This document shows, piece by piece, positions 36,329 to 45,281 of a stretch of 64,000 nt of DNA. The position numbers and the translations under genes were made by a program. The notes beneath the pieces were generated by a model. That model did no database searches. It had not been told where the DNA came from and saw only the letters and a list, made by a program, of their open reading frames with translations. The number at the start of each line of letters is the position of its first letter. Positions within the stretch are counted from its first letter, which is position 1. Source of the DNA: Pirellulaceae bacterium. Lineage in GTDB: Bacteria > Planctomycetota > Planctomycetia > Pirellulales > Pirellulaceae. The stretch spans positions 33,472 through 97,471 of the forward strand of contig JAHDXO010000042.1 of the NCBI GenBank assembly GCA_023382975.1, read 5' to 3'.

Positions 36329-36890
36329 CCGACTGCGAGCGTTCTGTTCGATCACCTTCGACGACTGTTTCGTGATTCGCGATCTGAAGATCATCGAAGG
36401 CACGAACGGTCCGTTTGTCGCGATGCCGAGCCGCAAGCTGACCGGCCATTGCCAGCATTGCGGAGCCAAGAATCATCTTCGGGCGTGCTTCTGCAACCAG
36501 TGCGGAAAGCGTTTGGACGAAAGCCGTACTGTCCGCGATCCGGAAGGACGCGCCAAGTTGTATGCCGACATCGCGCATCCGATCAACTCCGAGTGTCGCG
36601 AATCGATTCAGAATCGCGTGATTCAGGAGTACGAGGTCGAATTGCAGCGGTCGGCGCAACCGGGCTACTCTTCGAAATACGACGACTCGTACGGCGAAGA
36701 CGATATCGACGATTATAGCACCCTGGAAGAAACGGCGCCGTCCCGCGCCGGTGCGACACGCGTGGCCGTTTCGACTCAGATCCAGCCGGCCGAATCGACG
36801 CCTCCGCCGCCCCATCAGATGCCGCGGACATCGGCCTCGCCCCGTAGGCCGGACGATGACGATGGATTCGGAGCGGGGATTTTCGATTGA
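36282..36890 (+). CDS. spoVG: SpoVG-family protein with internal zinc ribbon
   Basis: A 202-residue protein. Residues 1-50 (ITEVRIKLMEN, FVAMPSRK) and about 93-125 (DIAHPINSECRESIQ) are the two halves of SpoVG, a small nucleic-acid-binding regulator of about 97 residues in Bacillus. Between them, about 55-80, lies a zinc ribbon (CQHC...CNQC) that Bacillus SpoVG does not have. The C-terminal 75 residues are acidic and Pro-rich and likely disordered. The ispE-spoVG link recalls the Bacillus ispE-purR-yabJ-spoVG order. The start overlaps ispE by 47 bases, with GGAGGAG-like sequence ahead of the ATG. The target (RNA or DNA) is not known here. Confidence 0.9.
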   Translation: MKITEVRIKLMENSDDRLRAFCSITFDDCFVIRDLKIIEGTNGPFVAMPSRKLTGHCQHCGAKNHLRACFCNQCGKRLDESRTVRDPEGRAKLYADIAHPINSECRESIQNRVIQEYEVELQRSAQPGYSSKYDDSYGEDDIDDYSTLEETAPSRAGATRVAVSTQIQPAESTPPPPHQMPRTSASPRRPDDDDGFGAGIFD

Positions 36891-36954
36891 GCGCGAACCC
36901 GCCGACAAGCCCGTCCCGCCGCAAGCGAAGGACGCCAGCTTCCCAGGATGCCGC

Positions 36955-38379
36955 ATGAGTGACGAACTCGCACCCGCCGAGGGGAACGCCGCCCAACCTC
37001 ACTCGCCGACGCGCGAAACTCCTGAACCGGCCCCGTCAACCGCCGCCGCCGAAGCCCCACCGGCGTCCTGCGAGTTGGGATTTCAGCGAGCCGCGGCGAA
37101 GGTGCGCGAGTTTCCCCAGAAACCCGGCGTGTACTTGATGAAAGACGCCGCCGGACGCGTGATCTACGTGGGAAAGGCCAAAAATCTGCGGTCCCGGGCG
37201 AGCAGCTACTTTCTGAAAGGTGCTGCAGAGGAACTGCGGACCAGTTGGGTTCCCGAGATAGCCGACGTCGATTTCATCGAGTGCGAGAGCGAAGTGGACG
37301 CCTTGTTGATGGAGGCGCGGCTGATCAAGGACGTCCAGCCGAAGCACAACAAGGAACTGAAGGACGACAAGACGTTCCCCTATCTGATGATCACCACCCG
37401 CGAGGATTTTCCTCGGGTCGAGGTCACGCGAGAACCCAAGGACCGCGGTGTCAAATTGTACGGTCCTTTCGCCAATGCCGGGGCCTTGCGAGGCGCCGTG
37501 CAGGTGCTGCAGAGAATCTTCAAGTTTCGCACGTGCAGTCTGGATATTGCGGACGGCGACGAGCGCTGGCAGTGGTTTCGTCCCTGTCTGCTGGCGAGCA
37601 TCCAACAGTGTACGGCGCCCTGCAATCTGCGGATCAGCAAAGAGGACTATCGCCGGGACATCAGGCGGCTGCAGATGTTTCTGGACGGGCAACGAACCTC
37701 GCTGTTGAAGCAAATGCGGCGCGAGATGCAAGAGGCGGCCGCGGCGCTGGAATTCGAGCGGGCGGCAACGCTGCGCGACGAAATCCAGATGCTGGAGACG
37801 CTGGACGACCGAGGCGAACTCGATACCCACGCCCAGCCCGAGGTCTTCTACGTCGATCCGCAAAAAGGCCTCGCAGGGTTGCGCAAGGTTCTGAACTTGG
37901 ACAAGACACCTCGCACACTCGAAGGCGTCGACATCGCCCACCTGGGCGGCGGGCAAACCGTGGCCAGCTTGGTCCAGTTTATCGACGGCCTGCCGTTCAA
38001 GCCGGGGTATCGCCGGTACAAGATTCGCGAGGTGTCCGGTATCGACGACTTCCGCAGCATCCACGAAGTCGTCGCCCGACGGTATCGGCGGATGAGCGAC
38101 GAGGCGCAGGTGTTTCCCGACCTGTTGCTGATCGACGGCGGAAAAGGGCAATTGAACGCCGCAATGGCCGCATTTCGCGAATTGGACATCTCCCCGCCCA
38201 CGCTTGTCTCGCTGGCCAAACGCGAGGAGGAAGTCTATGTGCCGGGGCAGTCCGAGCCGCTGCGGCTCAGCCGCCACTCGTTCGCGTTGCGGCTGCTGCA
38301 ATACGTTCGCGACGAAGCGCATCGCTTCGCCCAGCACTATCACCACATCCTGCGCCGCAAATCGACGCTGGGTGAGTGA
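36955..38379 (+). CDS. uvrC: Excinuclease ABC subunit C lacking the C-terminal HhH domain
   Basis: A 474-residue UvrC. After a disordered N-terminal leader come the GIY-YIG nuclease (GVYLMKDAAGRVIYVGKAKN), the UVR motif that binds UvrB (AAAALEFERAATLRDEIQML) and the RNase-H-like nuclease (GVDIAHLGGGQ, LLIDGGKGQLNAA). UvrC makes both cuts in nucleotide excision repair. The protein stops at LRRKSTLGE, just where other UvrCs (about 600 residues) continue into the helix-hairpin-helix pair needed for DNA binding. I found no frameshifted HhH sequence downstream. ATG 36955 has CAGGA upstream; ATGs at 36856 and 36862 are in frame and would add about 31-33 residues. It overlaps no neighbour and follows spoVG by 64 bases. 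Confidence 0.92.
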   Translation: MSDELAPAEGNAAQPHSPTRETPEPAPSTAAAEAPPASCELGFQRAAAKVREFPQKPGVYLMKDAAGRVIYVGKAKNLRSRASSYFLKGAAEELRTSWVPEIADVDFIECESEVDALLMEARLIKDVQPKHNKELKDDKTFPYLMITTREDFPRVEVTREPKDRGVKLYGPFANAGALRGAVQVLQRIFKFRTCSLDIADGDERWQWFRPCLLASIQQCTAPCNLRISKEDYRRDIRRLQMFLDGQRTSLLKQMRREMQEAAAALEFERAATLRDEIQMLETLDDRGELDTHAQPEVFYVDPQKGLAGLRKVLNLDKTPRTLEGVDIAHLGGGQTVASLVQFIDGLPFKPGYRRYKIREVSGIDDFRSIHEVVARRYRRMSDEAQVFPDLLLIDGGKGQLNAAMAAFRELDISPPTLVSLAKREEEVYVPGQSEPLRLSRHSFALRLLQYVRDEAHRFAQHYHHILRRKSTLGE

Positions 38380-38453
38380 CCTCGACCGTTGCTCCGCGCG
38401 GACGGAGAAAGGCAGCCTGTGCCCTTGGGCTTCCCGCTGGGTACGGTCGGTGA

Positions 38454-39056
38454 CGTTCAGACGGTGCATGGCAGCGTGGCAGGCTGTTTCCGGCAAAGCT
38501 GTCCGCGCGTCTTCGCACGCTTGCGGAGAAGCAACTCAAGAACGAGCGTTTCGATCAAGACGACCGGGATTTCATTGTGAGCTACGGGCGATATCTCGCA
38601 CCGCTCATGTTTCATTCACCCTCTCCTTCGGCAACTCCCCGGGACGATGTGCCTCGCATTGTGGATGTCTTTTCAAATCCGTTGGATGGTAGATGCATGG
38701 AAGTAGGCGTGGGGAGGCCGCGGATCATCTACGTCCTGTATCCAACCGAAAGAGGCGAGGTTCTGTGTCGCGGAGCGATCTTGCCGTACTTCGAGTTCCT
38801 GTCGCCCAAACGGCTGAACGATGTCGAGTGGAAGCAGATGCTTGATTCGCCAGATGCCCCAGCTCAGCCGGAGTGGCTGACTTCGTGGGGACCGGAGCCC
38901 GATGTGCCAACTCAAGCGGAACCTACAACGTCGCGATCAGGGGTTGCTTGGGGAAACCGAGTCGGAGTGCTAGTTGGCGCGGCCGTAGCCATCCTGCTGG
39001 CTTTGTGGTTTACTGGAAGACGTCTGCGTGTATCCCATGATGCTGCCCGACGATGA
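38454..39056 (+). pseudogene. C-terminal remnant of a DUF3160-type protein
   Basis: The open frame after a stop at 38451-38453 reads LRTLAEKQLKNERFDQDDRD and then VDVFSNPLDGRCMEVGVGRP, YVLYPTERGEVLCRGAILPY and LNDVEWKQML, which together look like the end of DUF3160 proteins (normally 700-900 residues). A membrane helix follows (VLVGAAVAILLALWF). The large N-terminal part is absent: upstream is uvrC. No good ATG starts it; a GTG at 38577 could start a 159-residue piece. I call it a decayed gene end, though a short expressed protein cannot be excluded. Confidence 0.65.
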
Positions 39057-39124
39057 TTGCGCCGTTGTCCAGCATTGGACGTGATGCCACGCTTGCACAT
39101 ACTTGAAACCAAGGAGCCTCCGCC

Positions 39125-40411
39125 ATGAGACCCTCTGAACTGCTCACCCGCCGCCGTTTCCTGGGAACTGCCGCGACATTGGCTGGAAGCACTTGGATAT
39201 CCGGCCGAGCGGCGCGGGGCATGGCGGCTGACGAGACTCCGTCCGTCGTATCTTCGACCGATCACTTCTGGTACCGCGCCCAGCCGCCGGGTGTTTTCGT
39301 CGATTCCCAGCGCGACAACAAAGCGTTCTGCTTTGACGAGGGCGAAATCCTGCTGTCCGAAGACAACGGCCGTAGCTGGCCGCATCGAATTGCGTTTCCC
39401 GACTCGCGCCAGATCGTCTTCAGTTGCATCCTGGGAAATGGGAACGTGCTCTTCAGCGCACTGGCCAAGCTGTACTTGAGCACGGACAACCTGCGGACGT
39501 ACCGACAGATCACGGTGAAAGACCGCGACGGCTCGGACTACCTGCCTCACAAGCCGCAGAACGCGGCGCTTCCCGGCTGGTACTTTCACAGCCTGACAGG
39601 AGTCAACACCTGGGACGTCCGAGGCGTCGAAATGCTGGTCTGGGGCAACTACTGCAACGTCATCGGCGGCGCGGCGCCGGTCAACATCTACTACTCGGTC
39701 GATCAGGGACAGACGGTGAAGATCGCCTATTCGTTCGGTCGGAATCCGCACAACCGCGACAACGGCTCGGGGGGAGGCGGCGCGACGGGCACCGCGTTGG
39801 GCGATCCGGAGAATCCGATCATTTGCCGCCATGTGCATGACGTAGCTTACAACCCGGCGGAAAACGCCTTCTACGCATGCACCGGCGATTTTGACCGCCC
39901 CGAGGGACGCGAGTGCCATTGGTTGCGCGGCACCTACGATGCCAGCGCGGATCGCTGGGATTGGCGCGTCGTCGTCACGGACGCCATGAACTCGCGTTAC
40001 AAAGCCGGGGGGATCAACTTCGTCGACGGCCAACTGTACTGGATCAGCGACTCGAACGGCCCCAAACCATACGACCGCGGTGTATTCCGCTGCGACCCCG
40101 CCGATCTGGCCAATCCTGCGGCCCACACGCGGTTGTTCAATCCCGAGGTCGAGTCGGGCAACATGATCATTCAGGACGGCGTCATTCTCGCCTCGCACTG
40201 CGCCCCCGCCTCGCCGCTGGCCACGGGCTTCATCGTCTCGTTGGACATGGGCAAGACCTGGGCGCAGTACGACCTGAAGGAATTCGGCCGCCGCTCGCCC
40301 TGCCGCTTCCATCGCGCCAACAGCGACGGCTGGTTTCGAGTCGACCTGCGGTCCAACTGGGTAACCCCCGCCGAGATGATGTTCATCAAACCCAAGACGC
40401 CTGCCGCTTGA
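39125..40411 (+). CDS. Tat-exported BNR/Asp-box-like beta-propeller protein
   Basis: A 428-residue protein with a twin-arginine signal (TRRRFLGTAATLAG). The mature part has repeated Asp-box-like strands: LLSEDNGRSWPH (about 75), LYLSTDNLRTYR, YYSVDQGQTVKI and SLDMGKTWAQYD, as in sialidase-type propellers. Catalytic residues of sialidases are not obvious, so it may bind rather than cleave sugars. An NNGSGGGGATG-like glycine run near residue 215 links blades. AAGGAG precedes ATG 39125. It stands alone, 68 bases after the DUF3160 remnant and about 280 bases before the next gene. Exact role unknown. Confidence 0.75.
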   Translation: MRPSELLTRRRFLGTAATLAGSTWISGRAARGMAADETPSVVSSTDHFWYRAQPPGVFVDSQRDNKAFCFDEGEILLSEDNGRSWPHRIAFPDSRQIVFSCILGNGNVLFSALAKLYLSTDNLRTYRQITVKDRDGSDYLPHKPQNAALPGWYFHSLTGVNTWDVRGVEMLVWGNYCNVIGGAAPVNIYYSVDQGQTVKIAYSFGRNPHNRDNGSGGGGATGTALGDPENPIICRHVHDVAYNPAENAFYACTGDFDRPEGRECHWLRGTYDASADRWDWRVVVTDAMNSRYKAGGINFVDGQLYWISDSNGPKPYDRGVFRCDPADLANPAAHTRLFNPEVESGNMIIQDGVILASHCAPASPLATGFIVSLDMGKTWAQYDLKEFGRRSPCRFHRANSDGWFRVDLRSNWVTPAEMMFIKPKTPAA

Positions 40412-40694
40412 GTGGCGATCCGTTCTTCCTCACATATCCACGTTGCGACAGGTCGCGTGCAAGTTCACCAACCGCGGTTCCTCGCAAGGAAATCTGGGGT
40501 TGCCGGGGCACAATGGTCGTAAGTTGGCGCGGGACACGCGAGGAGTCGATGCACCGGACAGTCACTGGTGCCCTTTTCCAGTTCATGAGGTTCGCGGAAG
40601 CATTGCGAGACTGGCAGGGTACTGGACAATCGGTTGACGCCCGCCTATTTTAATGAGCTGGCTACCCCAAAACCCATTTCCAAGAGAGGAAGTT

Positions 40695-41096
40695 ATGGCG
40701 ACAAAGAACGCGAACAAGGTGGAAGCTTCCGGTACCGAAGTGAACAAGTCGCAGATGATCAAGGATATTCTGGCGGTTACGCCGGATCGGGCCCCCAAGG
40801 ACATCGCCGATGAACTGACGGCGAAGGGGATTCCGGTGAAACCGAATTATGTCAGCACGATCAAGACGAACATGAAGGCTCAAGGCGGCGCGGCCAAGGG
40901 CAAGGCGAAAGCCAAGAAGACCGCATCGAAGGCGGCGCCGAAGGCAGCTCGCAGTGCCAAGCCGGCACCCAAATCCGCCGAGAGCCTCAACATCACGTTC
41001 GACCAGTTGCGGATGGCCAAGGACATGGCGCGGCAGTTGGGCGGCGCGGAGAAGGCTCGCGAGGTACTCGGCGCGCTGCTGCAATTGTCCGAGTAG
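40695..41096 (+). CDS. Small basic protein with Lys/Ala-rich linker, possible DNA-binding
   Basis: A 133-residue protein. Residues 20-60 form a helical unit (QMIKDILAVTPDRAPKDIADELTAKG, seen as a winged-helix-like segment), followed by a histone-H1-like Lys/Ala linker (about 68-95) and a second helical unit (LRMAKDMARQLGGAEKAREVLGAL). The composition suggests nucleic-acid binding, but I know no function. ATG 40695 has GAGAGGAAG upstream; the frame before it is not protein-like. Independent of neighbours. Confidence 0.75.
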   Translation: MATKNANKVEASGTEVNKSQMIKDILAVTPDRAPKDIADELTAKGIPVKPNYVSTIKTNMKAQGGAAKGKAKAKKTASKAAPKAARSAKPAPKSAESLNITFDQLRMAKDMARQLGGAEKAREVLGALLQLSE

Positions 41097-41133
41097 GGTG
41101 CTGCGGCGGTCGGCACGCGGCAATCACGGCAAC

Positions 41134-42186
41134 ATGATGACAGACCTGCAGCGTGAATCATTCGGCAGGACCAAGGACGGACAAGCGGTCGAGCGGTATA
41201 CGCTGCGCGTACCGAACGGATTGACCGCGCGGTTCATCAGTTTCGGCGCGACGCTCACCGAGTTGTTGGTGCCCGACCGGGACGGTCGCGTGGCGGATGT
41301 GGTGTTGGGGTTCGACGATTTGACCTCGTACGAATCGACGAGCCCCTATTTCGGAAGCACGGTGGGGCGAGTCGCCTTTCGCATCCCGTTCGGCCAGTTC
41401 GTTCTGGGCGGCCGCACGTACCAACTTGATCGCAACAGCGGGGATCACCATCTGCACGGCGGCGCCGGCGGGTTCAGTTGGCGGGTTTGGCACGCTGAAC
41501 CTGTGAGCCGCGACGACGGTCCGGCGATCCGCTTTTCGCTTCGCAGCCCGGACGGCGACCAGGGCTATCCCGGGCAGGTCGATGCGGCGGTTGAGTACGG
41601 GCTGACCCGTGACGGCGCATTGCGGATCGTCCATTCGGCCACGACCGACCAGCCGACACCGCTCAACATGACTCACCATAGTTACTTCAATCTCGCGGGC
41701 GCCGGTTTCTGCGATGTGCTGCAGCACGAGTTGCAGATCGATGCCGAACGATTTTCCGAGACCGACGCGGACACGATTCCTACCGGCAAGCTGCTTCCCG
41801 TGGCAGGCACTCCACTCGATTTCCGGCAGCCCGAGCGGATCGGGCTGCGGATTGGAACGGCGGACGGGCAGGTCGACGGATACGACTTGGCCTACCTGCT
41901 GCGAACCGAAGCGGGCCGACTGCGGCAGGTCGCGACGCTCCGGGATCCGGCCAGCGGTCGAGTGATGGACGTCTTGACGGATGCGCCCGCGTTGGTTCTT
42001 TACACCGGGAACGAACTGAACGGATCGTTGCAAGGAAAACATGGGGTCTTCTACGGGAAACAGTACGGTATGTGCCTGGAAACCGGGGGGCTTCCCGCCG
42101 CCGTCCACCACGCACATTTTCCGCCGATTCTTCTGAAGCCCGGTCAGACGTATCGCCACACCTGCGTCTATCGTTTTCGCAGCTAG
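41134..42186 (+). CDS. galM: Aldose 1-epimerase (galactose mutarotase)
   Basis: A 350-residue cytoplasmic enzyme that interconverts alpha and beta anomers of aldoses. Family motifs are GRVAFRI, HHLHGG (about 105-110, substrate histidine), THHSYFNLAG (catalytic histidine, about 176) and CLETGGLP (catalytic glutamate, about 317). ATG 41134 and 41137 are adjacent, with only a weak ribosome-binding site. It lies 37 bases after the small basic gene and 47 before the TRAP genes. In this position it may prepare sugars taken up by the neighbouring transporter, though TRAP systems mainly carry acids. Confidence 0.94.
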   Translation: MMTDLQRESFGRTKDGQAVERYTLRVPNGLTARFISFGATLTELLVPDRDGRVADVVLGFDDLTSYESTSPYFGSTVGRVAFRIPFGQFVLGGRTYQLDRNSGDHHLHGGAGGFSWRVWHAEPVSRDDGPAIRFSLRSPDGDQGYPGQVDAAVEYGLTRDGALRIVHSATTDQPTPLNMTHHSYFNLAGAGFCDVLQHELQIDAERFSETDADTIPTGKLLPVAGTPLDFRQPERIGLRIGTADGQVDGYDLAYLLRTEAGRLRQVATLRDPASGRVMDVLTDAPALVLYTGNELNGSLQGKHGVFYGKQYGMCLETGGLPAAVHHAHFPPILLKPGQTYRHTCVYRFRS

Positions 42187-42233
42187 GGGCGATTGGGAGC
42201 CTGTCCCACCTTTCGGGATTGGGAGCGTGTGGG

Positions 42234-43301
42234 GTGACGAAGGTCAATTTGGTTTCCAGCTTGGCATGGCTGATCTGTTCGGGGCTTCTGGCCGGATGCC
42301 AGCCACCGCATACGCCGGGAGAGCCCGTGCGTCTGAAACTGGCCCATGTGTACGAGGTGAGGTCTCCGACCCATGCCTACGGCACGGCGCACTTGGCCCA
42401 ACGGATCGCCGAGGCCGGTGTGGGGTTGGAGGTTTCCGTTTTCCCGGCGGCGCAACTGGGCAGCGAAGCCGAACTGCTCGAACAATTGGTGGCGGGCGAA
42501 TTGGAACTGGCGATCGCCGGGCCTTCGTTCCTGGCCATGTGGTATCCGGAGATCGGCGCCTTCGACGCGGCCTACGTGTTCCGCGATCTGGACCACATGT
42601 TGGAAGTGGCGCATGGCGAGTTGATTCAGCCGCTGTGGGACGAACTGCTGAAGCGATACGGTGTGCGAGTGCTGGACACCTGGGTCTACGGATCGCGGCA
42701 TATCACGTCGAACAAGCCGATTCGCCATCCCGACGATCTGCGCGGCTTTCGCTTGCGGTTGCCCGCGGCCCGGGTCTGGCAGGCGTCCGGCGAAGCGTTG
42801 GGGGCCAGTCCGATGCCGGTCGCCTTTGCCGAGGTCTATATGGCGCTCCAGCAGGGAATGGCCGACGGTCAGGAGAACCCGGTCCCCACGATCCAAGCGA
42901 TGGGCTTCCACGAAGTCCAGAAGTACTTGAACTTGACGGGGCACATCCAGTCGTCGATCCAGATCCTGGTGAACGAGCGAGTGTGGCAACGATTGAGTGC
43001 CGAGCAACAGAATGCCCTGCAACAGACCATCCGCGAATTGGGCTTGGCCGTGCGCGAGGGAACTCTGCGCGACGAACAGGCGATTCTCGCTCGCTGGCGG
43101 GAGGATCGAGTGCTGGAAGTCGTCGATGATGTGGACCTGGACGCCTTTCGACATCGGGCGATGCAATACTTCGCTACCGGATTTCCTTTCAGCCGGCTGT
43201 ATCAGACGATCAATCGGCAGCAGGCGTTGCCGCAAACCGAGACTCCGGCGACCGCCGCGGATTCGGAACGAACGGCGGTCGAAGCGGAGGATTCGCCATG
43301 A
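42234..43301 (+). CDS. dctP: TRAP transporter solute-binding lipoprotein (DctP family)
   Basis: A 355-residue protein starting at GTG 42234 (GGGAG 8 bases before). It has a lipoprotein signal (LAWLICSGLLAGC), so it is tethered to the membrane rather than free in the periplasm. The mature part is a TRAP solute-binding protein: LKLAHVYEVRSPTHAYG, YGSRHITSNKPI and the substrate-binding arginine region FRLRLPAARVW, then FAEVYMALQQGMADGQENP. Such proteins bind organic acids including sugar acids. It overlaps dctQ by 4 bases. The ligand cannot be named, though sugar acids would suit the lyases elsewhere in the window. Confidence 0.9.
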   Translation: MTKVNLVSSLAWLICSGLLAGCQPPHTPGEPVRLKLAHVYEVRSPTHAYGTAHLAQRIAEAGVGLEVSVFPAAQLGSEAELLEQLVAGELELAIAGPSFLAMWYPEIGAFDAAYVFRDLDHMLEVAHGELIQPLWDELLKRYGVRVLDTWVYGSRHITSNKPIRHPDDLRGFRLRLPAARVWQASGEALGASPMPVAFAEVYMALQQGMADGQENPVPTIQAMGFHEVQKYLNLTGHIQSSIQILVNERVWQRLSAEQQNALQQTIRELGLAVREGTLRDEQAILARWREDRVLEVVDDVDLDAFRHRAMQYFATGFPFSRLYQTINRQQALPQTETPATAADSERTAVEAEDSP

Positions 43302-43852
43302 GCAGTGAACGGAGCGAGACATCGTCGCGCTGCGGAACGAGGTGGTTGGCGGCTGCCGAACGAGCGTTGGCCGCCGTATTGCTGCTGACCATCCTCGGCA
43401 CGATGGGCGCGCAAGTAGTGGCTCGCTATGTTTTTCACTCGCCGATTTCGTGGAGCGAAGAGTGGGCTCGCTTTGCCCTCATCTGGCTGGCCTTCCTGTC
43501 GGCGGCTTTCGTAATGGCCGAGGGCCGACATATCGAAGTGGACGTCATGTCCGCGCGAATGAGTCCAACGGGAAGGCGGCGGCTGGAACTCCTTCGCAAC
43601 GGCGTGGTCGTGTTGGCGTGCTTATTGCTGCTGATTGGCGGGTTCAGGTTTGTATGGCGGGTCGGATTGGTCCCGTCTCCGGCGCTGGGAATTCCCAAGA
43701 GTTGCTGGTACGGAGCGGCGAGTGCCGGACTGGGGCTAATCGCGTTGCACGGCATTGGAACGATCGTCGCCACTTTGCAGGGCGATCAACCGCGGGGGAG
43801 CAACGAAACACGGAACGATGACCTGCCGACCAGCAGCGGAGGGACCCCATGA
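43298..43852 (+). CDS. dctQ: TRAP transporter small permease (DctQ family)
   Basis: A 184-residue membrane protein with four helices: AAVLLLTILGTMGAQVVARYV, a second around FALIWLAFLSAAFVMA, a third around VVVLACLLLLIGGFRFV and a fourth near ASAGLGLIALHGIG. The family motif ISWSEEWARFALIW is present. It pairs with DctM in the sodium-driven carrier. The start overlaps dctP and the stop overlaps dctM, both by ATGA. Confidence 0.93.
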   Translation: MSSERSETSSRCGTRWLAAAERALAAVLLLTILGTMGAQVVARYVFHSPISWSEEWARFALIWLAFLSAAFVMAEGRHIEVDVMSARMSPTGRRRLELLRNGVVVLACLLLLIGGFRFVWRVGLVPSPALGIPKSCWYGAASAGLGLIALHGIGTIVATLQGDQPRGSNETRNDDLPTSSGGTP

Positions 43853-45126
43853 TTCTGGCGCTGCTGATCGTGGCGATGCTAGTGCTGTTGCTCTTTCGCG
43901 TCCCGGTGGCTTTTGCCCTGCTGCTGCCTTGCCTGGGATATGTGATCCTGTCCGAGGACATCTCGCTGGGGGTGGCCCAGCAGCGGCTCGTCGCCGGCTT
44001 GGATTCGTTTCCTCTGCTCGCCGTGCCACTGTTCATCATGACCGGCTATTTGAGCAATGCGGCGGGGTTGGCCGATCGGCTGTTTCGCTTCCTGATGAGT
44101 TTGCTGGGGCGCGTGCCTGGCAGCCTGGGGTATGTGAATGTGGGTAGCAGCCTGATGTTTTCGTGGATGAGCGGCGCGGCGATCGCCGACGCGGCCGCCT
44201 TGGGATCCGTGCTGGTGCCCGCGATGCGCAAGCGGGGATACGACGAAGGATTTGCCCTGGGATTGACCGGCGCCTCGGCGATGCTCGGTCCCATCATGCC
44301 GCCCAGCATTCCAGCCATTATCTACGCGGTCACGGCCGGAGTGTCGGTCGGCGCGTTGTTTTTTGCCGGCGTCGTGCCCGCGCTAGTGCTGGCCGCAGTG
44401 CTCTGCGTCTACGTGTTCTGCTACGCGTGGAAGCACGATCCGCAGGCGGCCGGGCAGGACGAAAGCGGCGGGATTCTGACGGCGACGCTGGCCGCACTGC
44501 CGGTCCTGGTTACTCCGGTGATCATCCTGGGCGGGATCTTGGGCGGCGTGTTCACCCCCACCGAGGCCGCGGCGGCTGCGGTCATGTACGTTTTGTTTCT
44601 CAGCGTGTGCTACCGATCGCTGTCCCTGCGTGGCCTGTACGACGTGCTGCTGCAGACCGCTCGAACCACCGGCTCGATCATGTTGATCGTCTCCGCCGCC
44701 AGTCTCTTCGGCTGGGTGATTGCTCGCGAGCGAGGACCGCAGGTGCTGGCGGAGTTGCTGTTGGCGGTCACGGACAACCCGTACGTATTTCTGTTGCTGA
44801 TCAACTTGGCCTTGCTGGTGATCGGCATGGTGCTGGAACCCACCGCGGCTCTGCTGATCACCGTGCCCGTCCTGATGCCGGTGGCCGTTCAGTTCGGCAT
44901 CGACCCGTTGCACCTGGGCATTGTGATGATCCTGAACCTGGTGATCGGATTGCTCTCGCCGCCGGTCGGTCTGGTGTTGTACGTCCTCAGTTCGGTCACC
45001 GGCGTCTCGGTCCAGCAGGTCATGTGGGGAACGCTGCCGTTCCTCGTGCCGCTGGGCATTACATTGATTATTGTGACGTTCGTGCCGGCCGTCAGCCTCT
45101 GGCTGCCGCACCTGTTAGGCATGTGA
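43849..45126 (+). CDS. dctM: TRAP transporter large permease (DctM family)
   Basis: A 425-residue protein with about 11-12 membrane helices, the normal length for DctM. Motifs include PLLAVPLFIMTGYLSNAAG, GSSLMFSWMSGAAIADAAALG and MPPSIPAIIYAV, and late in the protein MILNLVIGLLSPPVGLVLYV. It forms the transport path for sodium-coupled solute uptake. It is the last gene of the dctPQM unit, with an ATGA overlap at its start; the next gene begins 155 bases later. Confidence 0.95.
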   Translation: MILALLIVAMLVLLLFRVPVAFALLLPCLGYVILSEDISLGVAQQRLVAGLDSFPLLAVPLFIMTGYLSNAAGLADRLFRFLMSLLGRVPGSLGYVNVGSSLMFSWMSGAAIADAAALGSVLVPAMRKRGYDEGFALGLTGASAMLGPIMPPSIPAIIYAVTAGVSVGALFFAGVVPALVLAAVLCVYVFCYAWKHDPQAAGQDESGGILTATLAALPVLVTPVIILGGILGGVFTPTEAAAAAVMYVLFLSVCYRSLSLRGLYDVLLQTARTTGSIMLIVSAASLFGWVIARERGPQVLAELLLAVTDNPYVFLLLINLALLVIGMVLEPTAALLITVPVLMPVAVQFGIDPLHLGIVMILNLVIGLLSPPVGLVLYVLSSVTGVSVQQVMWGTLPFLVPLGITLIIVTFVPAVSLWLPHLLGM

Positions 45127-45281
45127 TACTGGAACATTCTAGTTCTTCAACGCCCGGAATTCGGCCAATACTCGCGGTTCTCGCTGCCGCCGCTCACTTG
45201 CAACGGACGTTGCGCTCTTCCACAATAGCGTCCATTGTGAATCTGTCCTGTCGGTCATTACGTCAATCAGGAATCCCTACG

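Noticed and set aside
44163..45281. Long upstream extension of the TIM-barrel gene frame
   Set aside because: It is an out-of-frame reading of dctM; the Tat signal at 45282 marks the true start.
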